Source: Micrococcales bacterium 31B (GTDB lineage: Bacteria; Actinomycetota; Actinomycetes; Actinomycetales; Dermabacteraceae). From it: a stretch of DNA of 41,451 nucleotides. Positions 41,276-41,451 of the stretch are shown here, piece after piece. A program made the translations under genes and the position numbers. The first letter of the stretch is position 1. Each line of letters begins with the position of its first letter. The notes below the pieces were generated by a model, which saw only the letters and a list, made by a program, of their open reading frames with translations, did not search any database and had not been told where the DNA came from. The stretch covers positions 133,111 through 174,561 of the forward strand of contig JAFFTF010000008.1 of NCBI GenBank assembly GCA_022803075.1. Direction: 5' to 3'.

Positions 41276-41451
41276 TTACTTCGAGGCTGCAGCGTAGGCA
41301 GCGGCCAGGGCCGACTGCTCCGCACCGCTCAGCGTTGCCGCCGTCGCCGCGCTACGCGCCGCGAGGTCAGCCAGCGCCGACTGGTTGGCTGCATCCACAG
41401 CGCCACCCACCTGGAAGTACGCGTCACCGACGACGATCAAACCACCGTCAG
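41276..41451 (-). CDS. C-terminal fragment of a second EF-hand-type surface protein (cut by window edge)
   Basis: The last 57 codons are visible, reading DGGLIVVGDAYFQVGG and then an Ala-rich tail ending AAAYAAASK before TAA. They align with the end of the surface protein at 27146-29521 (DGSSVLLADAYFTAN and a tail ending ARAFASAH). The shared pattern is DG-x(4-6)-DAYF followed by helical Ala-rich sequence with a conserved L(S/P)-x-x-E about 15 residues from the end. A secreted calcium-binding surface protein is inferred from that similarity. Confidence 0.75.
   Translation of the reverse strand, partial: DGGLIVVGDAYFQVGGAVDAANQSALADLAARSAATAATLSGAEQSALAAAYAAASK

Noticed and set aside
1-41451. 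tRNA, rRNA, insertion sequences, phage genes, attachment sites
   Set aside because: I found no cloverleaf-like sequence, no transposase or integrase frame and no terminal inverted repeats flanking a mobile gene on reading both strands. Weakly conserved RNAs could be missed.

Overview
The window is high-GC DNA, roughly two thirds G+C by eye, with dense GTG/ATG/TTG starts, 4-bp ATGA/GTGA stop-start overlaps, Tat-type and lipoprotein signal peptides, and at least one probable leaderless gene. These traits point to an actinobacterium. GH101 (mucin O-glycan endo-hydrolase), a sulfatase remnant, VaFE-type surface proteins, a secreted cholesterol oxidase and four carbohydrate-type ABC binding proteins suggest a heterotroph living on or near an animal host (Actinomycetales/Micrococcales-like). 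I cannot name the genus from the sequence.

Layout. 1-2.9 kb (minus strand): a ROK repressor, then an ABC sugar-binding lipoprotein and the first codons of its permease. 2.9-7.7 kb (plus strand): three damaged genes in a row, namely a sulfatase with an internal deletion, a nonsense codon and frameshifts, and two tandem paralogous lipoproteins each interrupted by an in-frame TAG. 7.75-12.8 kb (minus): a 1358-aa GH101 endo-alpha-N-acetylgalactosaminidase and a GntR/FCD regulator. 12.9-16.4 kb (plus): a three-gene aromatic ring-cleavage operon (FAH-fold hydrolase, extradiol dioxygenase, flavin hydroxylase) divergent from that regulator. 16.5-19.4 kb (minus): a Tat-exported cholesterol oxidase fused to a long C-terminal beta-trefoil lectin region, the most unusual protein here.

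19.8-25.1 kb: a sugar catabolic block in which an epimerase and a zinc-less MDR dehydrogenase diverge from a complete ABC importer (binding protein plus two permeases, no ATPase). 25.1-29.5 kb (minus): a small alarmone synthetase, a VIT1/CCC1-type metal transporter and a VaFE/EF-hand surface protein. 29.9-36.6 kb (minus): a second sugar block of two tandem paralogous binding proteins, two permeases, ThuA and a Gfo/Idh/MocA dehydrogenase. The binding-protein gene was duplicated together with its promoter, operator and a GC-rich element. 36.8-41.2 kb: an Lrp/AsnC regulator divergent from branched-chain alpha-keto acid dehydrogenase E1alpha-E1beta-E2, closed by a strong bidirectional terminator. 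The window ends inside a second surface protein whose C-terminus resembles the 27.1-29.5 kb one.

Together this is an accessory nutrient-acquisition region: secreted enzymes release or modify host glycans and sterols, several ABC importers bring sugars in, and local regulators (ROK, GntR, Lrp) sit beside their probable targets. The 2.9-7.7 kb stretch is actively decaying.
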